From Streptomyces nojiriensis (GTDB taxonomy: Bacteria; Actinomycetota; Actinomycetes; Streptomycetales; Streptomycetaceae): DNA of 64,000 nucleotides. The translations under genes were made by a program, and so were the position numbers. Positions 16,811 through 25,047 of this stretch are shown in pieces (positions within the stretch are counted from its first letter, which is position 1; every line of letters starts with the position of its first letter). The notes beneath the pieces were generated by a model. It was not told the DNA's origin. It did not search any database and saw only the letters and a list, made by a program, of their open reading frames with translations. The DNA is taken from positions 4,284,001 to 4,348,000 of the forward strand of contig NZ_CP071139.1 in assembly GCF_017639205.1 (NCBI RefSeq), written 5' to 3'.

Positions 16811-18241
16811 TCACCAGCCGAAGACCGGGTCGATGTCGAAGGTCGGCGGCAGCAGGCCCTTGCGGTCCAGGTTGACGAAGACGTACGAGCCGGGCGGGCC
16901 GGGGTAGAACGCGAACCGCTCGCCCAGCGGCAGGTCGCGCAGGACCGTGGGCCGCGCCCGGCGCCCGCCGTCGGCCAGGCCGTGGTGGGTGAGGTACGTC
17001 CACCAGCGGCCGGAGGTCACCACGCCGACCTCGCCCGGGCCGGTCGGGGCCAGCCCGCGGACCTCCTCGTCGCCGACGCCCGCGTGCCACAGGCGTCGGC
17101 CGTCGGTGAGGGAGTAGGCGGACACGCCGTTGCGCTTCCCCTGCTTCACGGCGGTCACCAGCGTGTCGCCGGTCAGCACCGGGGCCGGCTCGGACAGCAG
17201 GTCCCCGGCCGGGCCCGAAGCCGGTACGGAGCCGCGCGCCCGGCCCTCGGCGTCGAACAGCAGCACCGCGTCCGTGCCGTGCTCGGCCGTCTCCGTGACC
17301 CGTACGACCGGCGGGACGGCGGACAGCACCCGCACCTCGCGCAACCGGCTCGCCGTCGGCAGCGCGGTCTGCCAGGCGCGGAATCCCGTACGTGCGTCGA
17401 CGGCCGTCATCCGGGCGGCGTCGCCGCACTCCTCGACGTACAGGGCGCGCTGCTCCGAGCCGTCGACGGCCTTCACCGTGCAGTCGGCCGGGACCGGGAC
17501 CCGCCAGAGCTCCCGGCCGCCGTCGAGGTCGAGACCGGTCACCGTGTCCCGGTCCGCCACGACGGCGCTCGCGCCCGCCGCGGCCACCAGGGCCCGGCCG
17601 GTGTCCCGGGTCCAGCGGACCCGGCCGTCGGTCAGGTCCACGGCGACGACCTGCGAGCCGCACGTCCCCACGCTCTCCCCGTACGCGAGGAGGCCGGTGC
17701 CCGACGGGGTCGTCCGGCTGAGCGCGCACAGCGGCGTACGCTCCGGGGCGGGCAGCCGCCAGCCCTTGCGGCCCTCCCCGTTGTAGGCGACGAGGCCGTC
17801 GGTGCGGGCCCGTACGAGCGTTCCGAACGTGGGCGCCCAGACGCCGACCGGGGCCGCCGCCGGATGCACCGGCTCCTGCCACCCGGACAGTTCGAGCTGC
17901 GGGCCGCGGATCCACTCGAAGCCCAGCCAGCCGGGCCCCAGCGCGGCCAGTGCCACGCAGCCGGCGATCACCCGGACGTGCACCGGGGCGCGGCCGTGGC
18001 CACGCTTCCTCGGCGTACGCCACAGCAGCCACGCGGCGGCGGCGCACAGCGGGGCGAGGAGGGCGAGGGTGCCGGTGCCGCGCGGGCAGCTGTCGATCCC
18101 GCACATGCGGCCGGGGGCGTCGGTGAACACCAGCTTCGCCAGGAGGACCAGGTACAGGGCCGCCACCGCCGCGCACGCGGCGGCGGCGGTGAACGCGAGG
18201 TACCCCAAGAGCCGTGCGGGCCGCGGTCGTTCCATGTCCAT
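16811..18241 (-). CDS. Membrane-anchored PQQ-like beta-propeller protein
   Basis: About 476 residues. Two or three membrane helices near the N-terminus (LLGYLAFTAAAACAAVAALYL; LALLAPLCAAAAWLLW; and VIAGCVALAALGPGW) precede a ~340-residue outer domain with PQQ-type blades, seen as repeated DLTDGRVRWTRDTG, DLDGGRELWRVPV, DARTGFRAWQTAL and LTDGRRLWHAGV. These bind no obvious cofactor here and more likely form a protein- or ligand-binding propeller. ATG 18241 or ATG 18235 is the start; a GGGAGGGG ribosome site favours the latter slightly. Specific function unknown. Confidence 0.75.
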   Translation of the reverse strand: MDMERPRPARLLGYLAFTAAAACAAVAALYLVLLAKLVFTDAPGRMCGIDSCPRGTGTLALLAPLCAAAAWLLWRTPRKRGHGRAPVHVRVIAGCVALAALGPGWLGFEWIRGPQLELSGWQEPVHPAAAPVGVWAPTFGTLVRARTDGLVAYNGEGRKGWRLPAPERTPLCALSRTTPSGTGLLAYGESVGTCGSQVVAVDLTDGRVRWTRDTGRALVAAAGASAVVADRDTVTGLDLDGGRELWRVPVPADCTVKAVDGSEQRALYVEECGDAARMTAVDARTGFRAWQTALPTASRLREVRVLSAVPPVVRVTETAEHGTDAVLLFDAEGRARGSVPASGPAGDLLSEPAPVLTGDTLVTAVKQGKRNGVSAYSLTDGRRLWHAGVGDEEVRGLAPTGPGEVGVVTSGRWWTYLTHHGLADGGRRARPTVLRDLPLGERFAFYPGPPGSYVFVNLDRKGLLPPTFDIDPVFGW

Positions 18242-18279
18242 GATCCCCTCCCGACCGCAGCCTAACCGGGGCCCGGAAC

Positions 18280-19020
18280 TCAGAGCGCGGAGCCTCCGGT
18301 GGCGTCGACCACGCGCCCGGTCACCCAGCGCGCGGCGTCGGAGGCGAGGAAGCCGACGACGTCCGCGATGTCGTCGGGTCGGCCGACCCGGCCGAGCGCG
18401 GAGAGGGAGGCGGCGTGCGCCTCGGCCTCGGCGTTGCCGCGCAGCCAGCCGGCGTTGACGTCGGTGTCGACGATGCCGGGGGCGACCGAGTTCACGGTGA
18501 TCCCGCGCGCGCCGAGGGCCTTGGCGAGGTTCAGGGTCAGGGTGTCGAGCGCCCCCTTGGTGGCTCCGTAGGCGAGGATCTCGGGCATCGCGATGCGGGC
18601 GGCACCGCTGGAGACGTTGATGATCCGGCCCCCGTCGCGCAGCCGCCCGAGGGCCTCCTGGACGACGAAGAACGGCGCCCGGACGTTCACCGCGAAGACC
18701 CGGTCGAAGTCCTGCTCGGTGATCTCGCCCAGTGGAATGGGCAGTCCGATGCCCGCGTTGTTGACGATGATGTCGACCCCGTCCAGCCCCAGCTCGTCGT
18801 ACGCCGCCCAGAGCGCGGCGGCGGAGCCGGGGCTGCCGAGCTCCGCCTGGAGGGCGAAGGCCCGGCCGCCGTCCTCGGTGATCCGCTCGACGGTCTCGCG
18901 GGCCGCCGCCGCGTCGCTCGCGTACGTGAGCACGACCGTGACGCCGTCGGCGGCGAGGCGCTCGGCGACGGCCCGTCCGATGCCCCTGCTGCCGCCCGTG
19001 ACCAGCGCGTTCTTGCTCAT
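18280..19020 (-). CDS. SDR family NAD(P)-dependent oxidoreductase
   Basis: A 246-residue classical short-chain dehydrogenase. The nucleotide-binding GGSRGIG lies at residues 9-15, NNAG at about 88-91, the catalytic Ser-Tyr-Lys triad in VSSGAAR and YGATKGAL, and PGIVDTDVN follows. It resembles 3-oxoacyl-ACP reductase-like SDRs used broadly for alcohols and ketones. It is not part of the polyketide operon, facing away from it. Its upstream region carries two palindromic elements (19051-19091), so it is probably under TetR-type repression. Confidence 0.85.
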   Translation of the reverse strand: MSKNALVTGGSRGIGRAVAERLAADGVTVVLTYASDAAAARETVERITEDGGRAFALQAELGSPGSAAALWAAYDELGLDGVDIIVNNAGIGLPIPLGEITEQDFDRVFAVNVRAPFFVVQEALGRLRDGGRIINVSSGAARIAMPEILAYGATKGALDTLTLNLAKALGARGITVNSVAPGIVDTDVNAGWLRGNAEAEAHAASLSALGRVGRPDDIADVVGFLASDAARWVTGRVVDATGGSAL

Positions 19021-19050
19021 GGTGCATCCCCCTCATTTCCTTAATGATCA

Positions 19051-19091
19051 CTACGGAATGAACGTAGCACGACTTTCGTAGCGATCGCTAC
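19051..19091. promoter_or_regulatory. Two palindromic operator-like elements upstream of the SDR gene
   Basis: CTACG-N7-CGTAG occupies 19051-19067 and the perfect 14-base palindrome GTAGCGATCGCTAC occupies 19078-19091, both sharing the half-site CGTAG/GTAGCG. They lie 31-71 bases upstream of the SDR start. The arrangement is typical of TetR-family operators; the TetR gene at 19340 is a possible but unproven ligand. The rest of the 319-base gap to 19339 shows no gene. Confidence 0.55.
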
Positions 19092-19339
19092 AGAAAACTG
19101 GGCGTGCGCCGCCGCGCGTCGGCCGTCGCCTACGGACCGAGGCCCACGCTGTAAGCTCGCCCCCGGAAAGGTGACCTGATTTCGGCACCCGGATACAATC
19201 TCTGCACTCGCTCCCTTGCAAGCCTGCGGCAGCTTTCCGCCGCCAGGGCGTCAATTCGCCCAATTCCGCTCAAGCGGCAGGGCCATGCAGGGGCGATGGA
19301 CAACGATCCAATACGTCCCTAGTGCAAGGGGTTGCCGGA

Positions 19340-19939
19340 GTGGCGGGACTGCGAGAACGGAAGAAGGCGCAGACGCGAAAGCGCCTGGCGGACGCCGCGT
19401 TCACCCTGTTCCGCGAGCGCGGGTTCGAGAATGTGACCGTCGCGGAGATTTCCGACGCCGCGGAAGTCGCCGTGAGCACACTGTTCGCCTATTTCCCCTG
19501 CAAGGAAGCACTGGTCTTCGACGCCGAAGACGAGTACGACCGCGCATTGACGGCCGCGGTCCGCGACCGCGACGCCGGCGTCTCGATCCTGGACGCGCTC
19601 GAAGCGCACCTGGCGCCGGTGGCGCAGCCCGCGCCGGGCGGCCCGTCCGGCGAAGACTTCGTCGAACTCGTCAAATCCACACCGGCGCTGCTGGATTACG
19701 CCGGCCGGGTGCGGCACCGCTGGGAGGCCAGCCTCGCCGCCACCCTCGCGCAGGAGGCCGGGGTCCCGGAGGGCGACCTGCTCGCGACGGCCCTCGCCCG
19801 CTTCATGCTGGACGCCATCTTCCTCGTCACGTACGGCGATCACTCCCCGGAGGATCTGAAGTCCGTGTTCGAGCGACTGCGGTACGGCTGGGCGGACTTC
19901 GGCACCGCGGCCGCCCGGAAGCCCGACGCCGCGGAGTAG
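19340..19939 (+). CDS. TetR/AcrR family regulator
   Basis: A 199-residue repressor read from GTG 19340, with AAGGGG eight bases upstream; a GTG at 19322 is an alternative. The helix-turn-helix is LADAAFTLFRERGFENVTV / AEISDAAEVAVSTLFAYFPCKEAL (about residues 16-57). The C-terminal ligand domain is unremarkable and ends in an Ala-rich tail. It stands at the left edge of the polyketide cluster; the DHA2 pump at 20900 has a palindrome over its -10 region, which makes efflux control its most likely job. Confidence 0.85.
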   Translation: MAGLRERKKAQTRKRLADAAFTLFRERGFENVTVAEISDAAEVAVSTLFAYFPCKEALVFDAEDEYDRALTAAVRDRDAGVSILDALEAHLAPVAQPAPGGPSGEDFVELVKSTPALLDYAGRVRHRWEASLAATLAQEAGVPEGDLLATALARFMLDAIFLVTYGDHSPEDLKSVFERLRYGWADFGTAAARKPDAAE

Positions 19940-20064
19940 AACCGCGCGCTCGGCGGCCGGCGGCTCCGGCCGATACGGGCCGCGCAGTCGACCGCTCCAC
20001 GATTCCCCGCGCCCCCGACAGGGCCAGGCACCGAGCGGTCCCGTCGGGCGTTCGAGCGCGGGGA

Positions 20065-20685
20065 TCACATACGGGAATGACCTACGGAGTCGGCCTCGAT
20101 CCGCACCGGCATCGACGCCTCGTGCGCACGGGGGACAGCGGGCAGGCGACTCAGCAGGCGCCGCAGCTCCCGGCTCGCCGGCACGTCGTCCGCGAGGCCA
20201 CCGCCCTGGCGCGTGACGCCCGGGCGCAGCGGCTCCGTACGGCAGGTGCTCCGGTCACCCCCGTGGACAAGGGCGAGATCCCGCTCCCATTCACCCAGGG
20301 CGTGCACTCCGGCGGCGTCCAGGTGGAAGACGATCCGTCCATGCCCGTCCCGCGTCCGCAGTTCGAGGCGGTCCGGCCGGCCGCGCACGCCGGCGCATCG
20401 TTCTTCGGGCCCCAAGTCGGCGGCGGAGAGCCGGTGGACGAGGTACCCGAGAAGCGACGGGTCGGCGTCCAGATGAAGACAGCACGGTCCGGTCGCGGCC
20501 GCGCGTAAGCCGAAGGCGCCGACGCCCGGCGACCCGACGTCCGTCGCGTACTCGATCAGCGCCGCCAACACGTGGCGATCGAGGCGCAGTTGCCCCGCGC
20601 AGACCGCCGCGACGGCTCGGCAGCCCTGCCCCCGGGCGGCGCGGTACGCCGTGACCACCCGCCATTCGAACGGCGTGAGCCTCAT
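20065..20685 (-). CDS. Hypothetical protein at cluster edge
   Basis: A 206-residue protein from ATG 20685 (MRLTPFEWRVVTAYRAARGQG). The N-terminal part is Ala-rich and helical, the middle has GRPDRLELRTRDGHGRIVFHLDAAGVHALGEW, with alternating charged residues, and the C-terminus is Arg-rich. I do not recognise the family. It is divergent from the efflux gene at 20900. Codon use is consistent with a real gene, but support is weaker than for its neighbours. Confidence 0.5.
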   Translation of the reverse strand: MRLTPFEWRVVTAYRAARGQGCRAVAAVCAGQLRLDRHVLAALIEYATDVGSPGVGAFGLRAAATGPCCLHLDADPSLLGYLVHRLSAADLGPEERCAGVRGRPDRLELRTRDGHGRIVFHLDAAGVHALGEWERDLALVHGGDRSTCRTEPLRPGVTRQGGGLADDVPASRELRRLLSRLPAVPRAHEASMPVRIEADSVGHSRM

Positions 20686-20832
20686 GGCGCCGGCTCCCCG
20701 CGGCACTTCAAGGCGGCCAACGGCTCGAGCGGTACGTCCATCGGCCCCTCCTCGGCCAGCACCCCCGTCCGGATCGGACCGGGAGAGGCCAACCCTGCCC
20801 CGAACCGTGCCCGGAAGGCAAGTGAATCTGTA

Positions 20833-20866
20833 TTGACATGCACTCCAAATTCAGATCTACTCTGAA
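20833..20866 (+). promoter_or_regulatory. Promoter and TetR-like operator of the efflux gene
   Basis: TTGACA at 20833-20838, a 17-base spacer and TCTACT at 20856-20861 form a plausible -35/-10 pair 39 bases before the MFS start. The inverted repeat TTCAGA-N5-TCTGAA (20850-20855 and 20861-20866) covers the -10 box, so a bound repressor would block initiation. The nearby TetR protein is the natural candidate. Confidence 0.6.
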
Positions 20867-20899
20867 CTCGTAGTGACTTCGCCAATTTGAGGAGGACTC

Positions 20900-22414
20900 A
20901 TGAAAGTGACGGCTACGCACCGCTGGCTGGCCCTCGGTGCACTCGCTCTTGCGATGCTGACCGTCGGGCTCGACATGACGGTGCTGAACATCGCCCTGCC
21001 GACGCTCGCCCGCGACATGCACGCCGGCACCGCGGCCCTGCAGTGGTTCAGTACCGCCTACACCCTGACGCTGGCGGGCGTGATGCTGCCCGCCGGTGCG
21101 CTCGGCGACCGGTTAGGCCGGAAGAAGGTCGTGTTCGGCGCCCTGACGCTGTTCGGCGCGGCCTCGGTCTGGTGCGCGCTCGCCTCGTCGTCCGCCGAGC
21201 TGATCTCGGCCCGCGTACTTCTCGGTGTCGCGGCGGCTGCGCTGATGTCCCTGTCGATGGGAATGATCCCGGTCCTGTTCCCCGACCCGGCGGAACGCGG
21301 CCGGGCCACCACCGTGTGGATCACTGCGGTGACGCTCGGAATGCCGCTCGGCCCCATCGTCGGCGGCCTGCTGCTCAACCACTTCTGGTGGGGCTCGGTG
21401 TTCTTGGTGAACATCCCGACCGTCATCATCGGCGCGATCGCGGTGGGCCTGTGGATGCCGGAATCCCGCAGCCGGGTCCGCCGGCCCATCGACCCGGTCA
21501 GCGTGGTGCTCTCGGGGGCCGGACTGGTCGGCCTCACCTACGGTCTGATCCGATTCGGCGACGAGGGCTGGGGCGACGGCACGGCCTGGGGAACCTTCGC
21601 GGCGGGCCTCGCCCTGATCGCGGGCTTCGTCGCCTGGGAGCGCACCCGGGAACACGCCCTCGCGGACCTCAGCCTCTTCGGCGACCGCGGGTTCAGCATG
21701 GGCACCATCTACCAGCTGATCAACGCCTTCGCGATGTTCGGCCTGTTCTTCACCATCCCGCTGTACTTCCAGTCGGTACTCGGCGTCGACTCGCTGGGCA
21801 GCGGCCTGCGCATGCTCCCGATGATCGGCGGCCTGCTGGTGGCCTCGAACTTCCTGGAGGGCCTGCGCGACAAGATCGGCCTCAAGGCGACCCTGATGAT
21901 CGGCTTCGGCGTTCTCGCGGTCGGGATGGGACTCGGCTCGACGACCGACATCGGCACCTCGTACGGGTTCGTCGCCACCTGGATGGCCATTGTCGGCCTC
22001 GGTATCGGCCTGGTACTGCCCACCTCCATGGCACTGGCCGTGGGCGCGCTCACACCCGAGCGGGCGGGCGCCGGTTCGGCCCTGCTGTCGGCCCTGCGCC
22101 AGGCGGCCGGCACCACCGGTGTCGCGGTGCTCGGCACGGTGCTGTCCACCCGGTACCACTCCGAGCTCGGCCCGCTCAACCACAAGCCGATCTCCGAGGG
22201 CGTCGGCTCCGGTGTGGCCGTTGCCGATTCGCTCGGCGACCAGGCGATGCTCCACGGCGTCCAGACGGCCTTCATGAGCGGCATGAGCCTGCTCCTGAGC
22301 GTCTGCGCCGGAATCGCGGTCGTCGGCCTCGTCCTCGCGGCGGTCACCACCAAGAACCGCACCGCCGAAGCCGGGGCGCAGCTGCCCGAGGTGGAAACCG
22401 CGCCGATCGCGTAA
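20900..22414 (+). CDS. DHA2-family MFS exporter (14 helices)
   Basis: A 504-residue EmrB/QacA-type drug:proton antiporter. Motif D1 LDMTVLNIALPTLARDM (about residues 24-40), motif A GALGDRLGRKKVVFG (about 68-82) and motif C GMPLGPIVGG are all readable, with 14 hydrophobic segments. In aromatic polyketide clusters such pumps usually export the product and give self-resistance. GGAGGA lies 5 bases before the ATG. The next gene (double TcmI cyclase) starts only 31 bases downstream, so export and a biosynthetic enzyme share a transcript. Confidence 0.92.
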   Translation: MKVTATHRWLALGALALAMLTVGLDMTVLNIALPTLARDMHAGTAALQWFSTAYTLTLAGVMLPAGALGDRLGRKKVVFGALTLFGAASVWCALASSSAELISARVLLGVAAAALMSLSMGMIPVLFPDPAERGRATTVWITAVTLGMPLGPIVGGLLLNHFWWGSVFLVNIPTVIIGAIAVGLWMPESRSRVRRPIDPVSVVLSGAGLVGLTYGLIRFGDEGWGDGTAWGTFAAGLALIAGFVAWERTREHALADLSLFGDRGFSMGTIYQLINAFAMFGLFFTIPLYFQSVLGVDSLGSGLRMLPMIGGLLVASNFLEGLRDKIGLKATLMIGFGVLAVGMGLGSTTDIGTSYGFVATWMAIVGLGIGLVLPTSMALAVGALTPERAGAGSALLSALRQAAGTTGVAVLGTVLSTRYHSELGPLNHKPISEGVGSGVAVADSLGDQAMLHGVQTAFMSGMSLLLSVCAGIAVVGLVLAAVTTKNRTAEAGAQLPEVETAPIA

Positions 22415-22445
22415 CCGAAGTCCGATAATCTCCCACCAGGAAGTG

Positions 22446-23105
22446 ATGAACATGCGCACCATGGTCACCGTCGCGAAGATGGACCAGAATTCCATTCCCG
22501 AGGTTTCGAAGCTGTTCGCCGAATTCGACAGCACCGAAATCCCGAACATGATCGGATTGCGCCGCCGCCAGCTCTTCATCCACGACGGCATTCAGATCCA
22601 CCTGTACGATTTCGCCGAAAAGTCCGACCAGGCCGCGCTGGAAAAGGTCAAGACCGATCCGCGAATGGGTCGACTGGCGATCGACATGAAGGCGTTCGTC
22701 ACGCCGTACGAACCCGAGACATGGAACTCCCCGGCCGATTCCACGGCTTTCTGCTTCCACGACTGGGAGGGCGAGCCGATCGAGAATCCGGGTCCGACGG
22801 GCACCGTCGTCACCATCACGCGGATGGACCAGGCAGTGATTCCCGCCGTCACGAGCATCTTCCGGGAGTTCGAATCCGCCGAATCCTCCCGACCGACGGG
22901 AATCCGCCGGCGCCAGCTGTTCGCCTTCAAGGATCTGTGCATCCACATCCAGGAATACACCGGCAGCAATGGTGCGGATATCGCGCAGCAGGTCGCGTCG
23001 GACATCTGGTCCGGCAAGGTGGTCCGGGACCTGCCGGAGCTCGCCCCCGAACAGCCCGCGGCGAACGGCCCCGCGAGCCGCTTCTACGGCTGGGAGGCGT
23101 CATGA
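22446..23105 (+). CDS. Tandem TcmI-family polyketide cyclase A (two fused domains)
   Basis: About 219 residues holding two TcmI-type ferredoxin-like domains in tandem, where normal members are single domains of about 110 residues. Domain 1 (about 5-108) has FAEFDSTEIPNMIGLRRRQLF and IQIHLYDF; domain 2 (about 117-218) has FREFESAESSRPTGIRRRQLF and LCIHIQEYTG, each ending in a W/F-x-W/Y strand (FHDWEG; FYGWEA). TcmI proteins direct late ring closures of aromatic polyketides. The two halves share the RRRQLF core but have diverged widely, suggesting an old duplication and perhaps one inactive half. Start ATG 22446 or 22452. Confidence 0.88.
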   Translation: MNMRTMVTVAKMDQNSIPEVSKLFAEFDSTEIPNMIGLRRRQLFIHDGIQIHLYDFAEKSDQAALEKVKTDPRMGRLAIDMKAFVTPYEPETWNSPADSTAFCFHDWEGEPIENPGPTGTVVTITRMDQAVIPAVTSIFREFESAESSRPTGIRRRQLFAFKDLCIHIQEYTGSNGADIAQQVASDIWSGKVVRDLPELAPEQPAANGPASRFYGWEAS

Positions 23106-23147
23106 CCCGATGAGTCGCCGGCAGCAACGGATCGCGGCGCAGCCGGG

Positions 23148-23218
23148 CAGGCGTGAAGCCTCTGGTACAGGAACTGGTCCCCCGAGACCAGGTCCGCTTA
23201 CCAGAGGCTTCACGCCTG
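23148..23218 (+). terminator. Large perfect hairpin after cyclase A
   Basis: Twenty-base arms at 23148-23167 and 23199-23218 are exactly complementary; the 31-base loop contains a further 6-bp hairpin (CTGGTC/GACCAG, 23174-23189). It lies 43 bases after the stop of the double cyclase gene and should end the MFS-cyclase transcript. Confidence 0.75.
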
Positions 23219-23676
23219 TCTGTACCACTTCAAGACGGGTCGCCCGCAATATGCATTCACGCAACGTCACTCGACGATTACCTTTGGCAATAGGTCGACC
23301 AAAACCTGATGCGAGGAGGATTGCCTAGCAACTATGATTACGTTGTGACTTCGACTCGTGTACGCTCGACGCGACAGGAATCAGACACGGGATGCGCCCC
23401 TCGGCCCCGACACGAAGGCCGGCATGGTCGCGCTGGGCGTGCAGGGCGTCGGCCGCCGTCGGCCATGGCGGCCGACCGGTGCGCGGTCGGAAAGTCGCCG
23501 CGCCGAGGCATACGCCGATGTTCAGGAGTTCACCAAAAACCGGGGGTAACTCTTGCAGTTTCGTGCAGCTGCAGGTAATTCGGCGGGTTGAAACGGCGCG
23601 ACCGGCCCGCGGTGACACCCATCACATGAGTCCCGTTATGGTTGCGTAACCACTAGAGAGGCTACATGATCGTCCA
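23219..23676. other. 458-base gap upstream of the SnoaL-like gene
   Basis: No convincing gene. The stretch is clearly less GC-rich than the flanking coding DNA. A short inverted repeat TGGTT-GCGT-AACCA (23639-23652) sits 25 bases before the next start and may be an operator. Confidence 0.45.
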
Positions 23677-24105
23677 ATGAAAACAAGCCACTTAGACGCC
23701 GAGATAAGTTCACTTCTTGACCGATACGTTCTCGGGCTCGACTACGACAAACTTGACGACGAGTGGGCGTCCGGCCTCTTCTCGGAAGATGTACTCATCG
23801 AGTTCCCCGTCAGTCGGCACGCGGGAATCGACGGCCTCGTCGAATACCACCAGAAGGCGCTGGCGATGTGGGACGGAACCCATCATCAGAATACGCCGGC
23901 GATCGTGAGCATCACTGCCGATCGCGCGACGCTTCGCGCCAACATGACGTCGGTTCATATGCACCACCAGCGGGAGGGCGAGGCGCTGCCGCATTACGTG
24001 TCCGGCACCTACATCACGGGCGACGCGGTGTACACCGAACACGGCTGGCGCCTTTCACGCCTTTCGTTCGAGCTGATCTGGAAGACCGGTAACCCGCCGA
24101 ACTGA
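23677..24105 (+). CDS. SnoaL/NTF2-like protein 1
   Basis: A 142-residue protein with the cone-shaped NTF2 fold pattern: N-terminal helix SSLLDRYVLGLDYDKLDDEWASGLF, strand segment DVLIEFPVSRHAGIDGLVEYH, a MTSVHMHH strand and the closing WRLSRLSFELIWKTG. In aromatic polyketide clusters this fold includes SnoaL-type aldol cyclases, hydroxylase-like relatives such as AclR, and JadX-type proteins. The His-rich strands (TSVHMHHQRE; HHQN) could line an active site. Function in ring closure or cofactorless oxygenation cannot be decided. It precedes the regulator gene by 32 bases. Confidence 0.8.
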   Translation: MKTSHLDAEISSLLDRYVLGLDYDKLDDEWASGLFSEDVLIEFPVSRHAGIDGLVEYHQKALAMWDGTHHQNTPAIVSITADRATLRANMTSVHMHHQREGEALPHYVSGTYITGDAVYTEHGWRLSRLSFELIWKTGNPPN

Positions 24106-24137
24106 GCGGGGAACTGAGAACGGGGGATAACAGCACA

Positions 24138-24944
24138 ATGAAAGCGACTGCTCAAGAAGAGTTACTCGAAACCCACAACGGCGAGCACCGCGCGACGGTC
24201 CGATCGATCTTCGGCAGCCAGCGCGGCGCCGCGGCACCACCGCCACCGCCGCCCCGGAACGTCTCGGACACCTGGCGGGTCCTCGTCGCCGAGAGCAACA
24301 AGACCGATCGCGCGACCCTTACCGAAGCCCTCGCGCGGCACGGCCACGATGTCACTGCCGTCAACTCGGGCGGGGACGCACTGGCGTCGTTCGAGACCGC
24401 GGACCTCGTCCTCCTGGACCTCGACCTCCCGGATCTGGACGGCCTCGAGGTGTGCCGCGAGATCCGGGCGGCCCGCGACATCCCGGTCATCGCCGTCACC
24501 TCGCAAGGGTCCGAGCTCGACTGCGTACTCGCGCTGCAGGCCGGAGCGGACGACTACGTCATCAAACCCTATGGGCTCCGGGAACTCATGGCCCGTCTGA
24601 ATGCGGTGATGCGGCGTTCGCGCCAGACCACGCACACCGATGCCTGCGCCGACGGCGCGGCCGTGCTCGAGCACGGCCCGCTCCGGATCGACAGCGACTC
24701 GCGTGAGGTCGAGATGTGCGGCCAACCGGTTCCGGTGACGCGCAAAGAGTTCGATCTGCTCGCCTTGCTGGCCAGCACACCGGGACGGGTGATCTCGCGG
24801 GAATCCATCATGCACAAGGTCTGGGGCGAGTCCTGGTCACGCCGCACCGTCGACACCCACGTCAGCAGCCTCCGGAGCAAGCTGGGCGGGCCGGACTGGA
24901 TCATTACCGTTCGTGGGGTGGGCTTCAAACTCCGCAGCTTGTGA
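24138..24944 (+). CDS. OmpR-family orphan regulator, JadR1/LndI-like
   Basis: A 268-residue response-regulator-type activator. An unusual ~45-residue N-terminal extension with a six-proline run (residues 34-39) precedes the receiver domain (about 46-160): Asp94 is the phospho-acceptor site, Thr121 and Lys143 are kept, but the usual acidic pair reads Glu52-Ser53, so Mg/phosphate binding may be impaired. The C-terminal winged helix (about 170-268) has KEFDLLALLASTPGRVISRE and THVSSLRSKLGG. No histidine kinase gene is near. Atypical receivers of this kind control angucycline clusters and can respond to the product rather than to phosphorylation. Likely pathway activator. Confidence 0.85.
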   Translation: MKATAQEELLETHNGEHRATVRSIFGSQRGAAAPPPPPPRNVSDTWRVLVAESNKTDRATLTEALARHGHDVTAVNSGGDALASFETADLVLLDLDLPDLDGLEVCREIRAARDIPVIAVTSQGSELDCVLALQAGADDYVIKPYGLRELMARLNAVMRRSRQTTHTDACADGAAVLEHGPLRIDSDSREVEMCGQPVPVTRKEFDLLALLASTPGRVISRESIMHKVWGESWSRRTVDTHVSSLRSKLGGPDWIITVRGVGFKLRSL

Positions 24945-24994
24945 TGACAATTCACGTGCGGCGAATTGACATTCACTGAACCTGGCCGTGTAGA
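24945..24994 (+). promoter_or_regulatory. Promoter of the P450 operon with 22-bp-spaced repeats
   Basis: TTGACA (24966-24971), a 17-base spacer and TGTAGA (24989-24994) form a good promoter 54 bases before the P450 start. TGACA occurs at 24945-24949 and again at 24967-24971, exactly 22 bases apart, i.e. on the same face of the helix; CAATTC/GAATTG (24948-24953, 24963-24968) adds an inverted repeat. OmpR/SARP-type regulators bind direct repeats at 11- or 22-base steps. Confidence 0.6.
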
Positions 24995-25047
24995 TGCCCG
25001 GGCTATCGTGAGTTCGCAGAAAGAGCAAACTCCGACCAAGGGGTCTC

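Noticed and set aside
23309..23578. 89-codon frame in the gap upstream of the SnoaL-like gene
   Set aside because: No ribosome site, no typical codon pattern and no domain; treated as non-coding.
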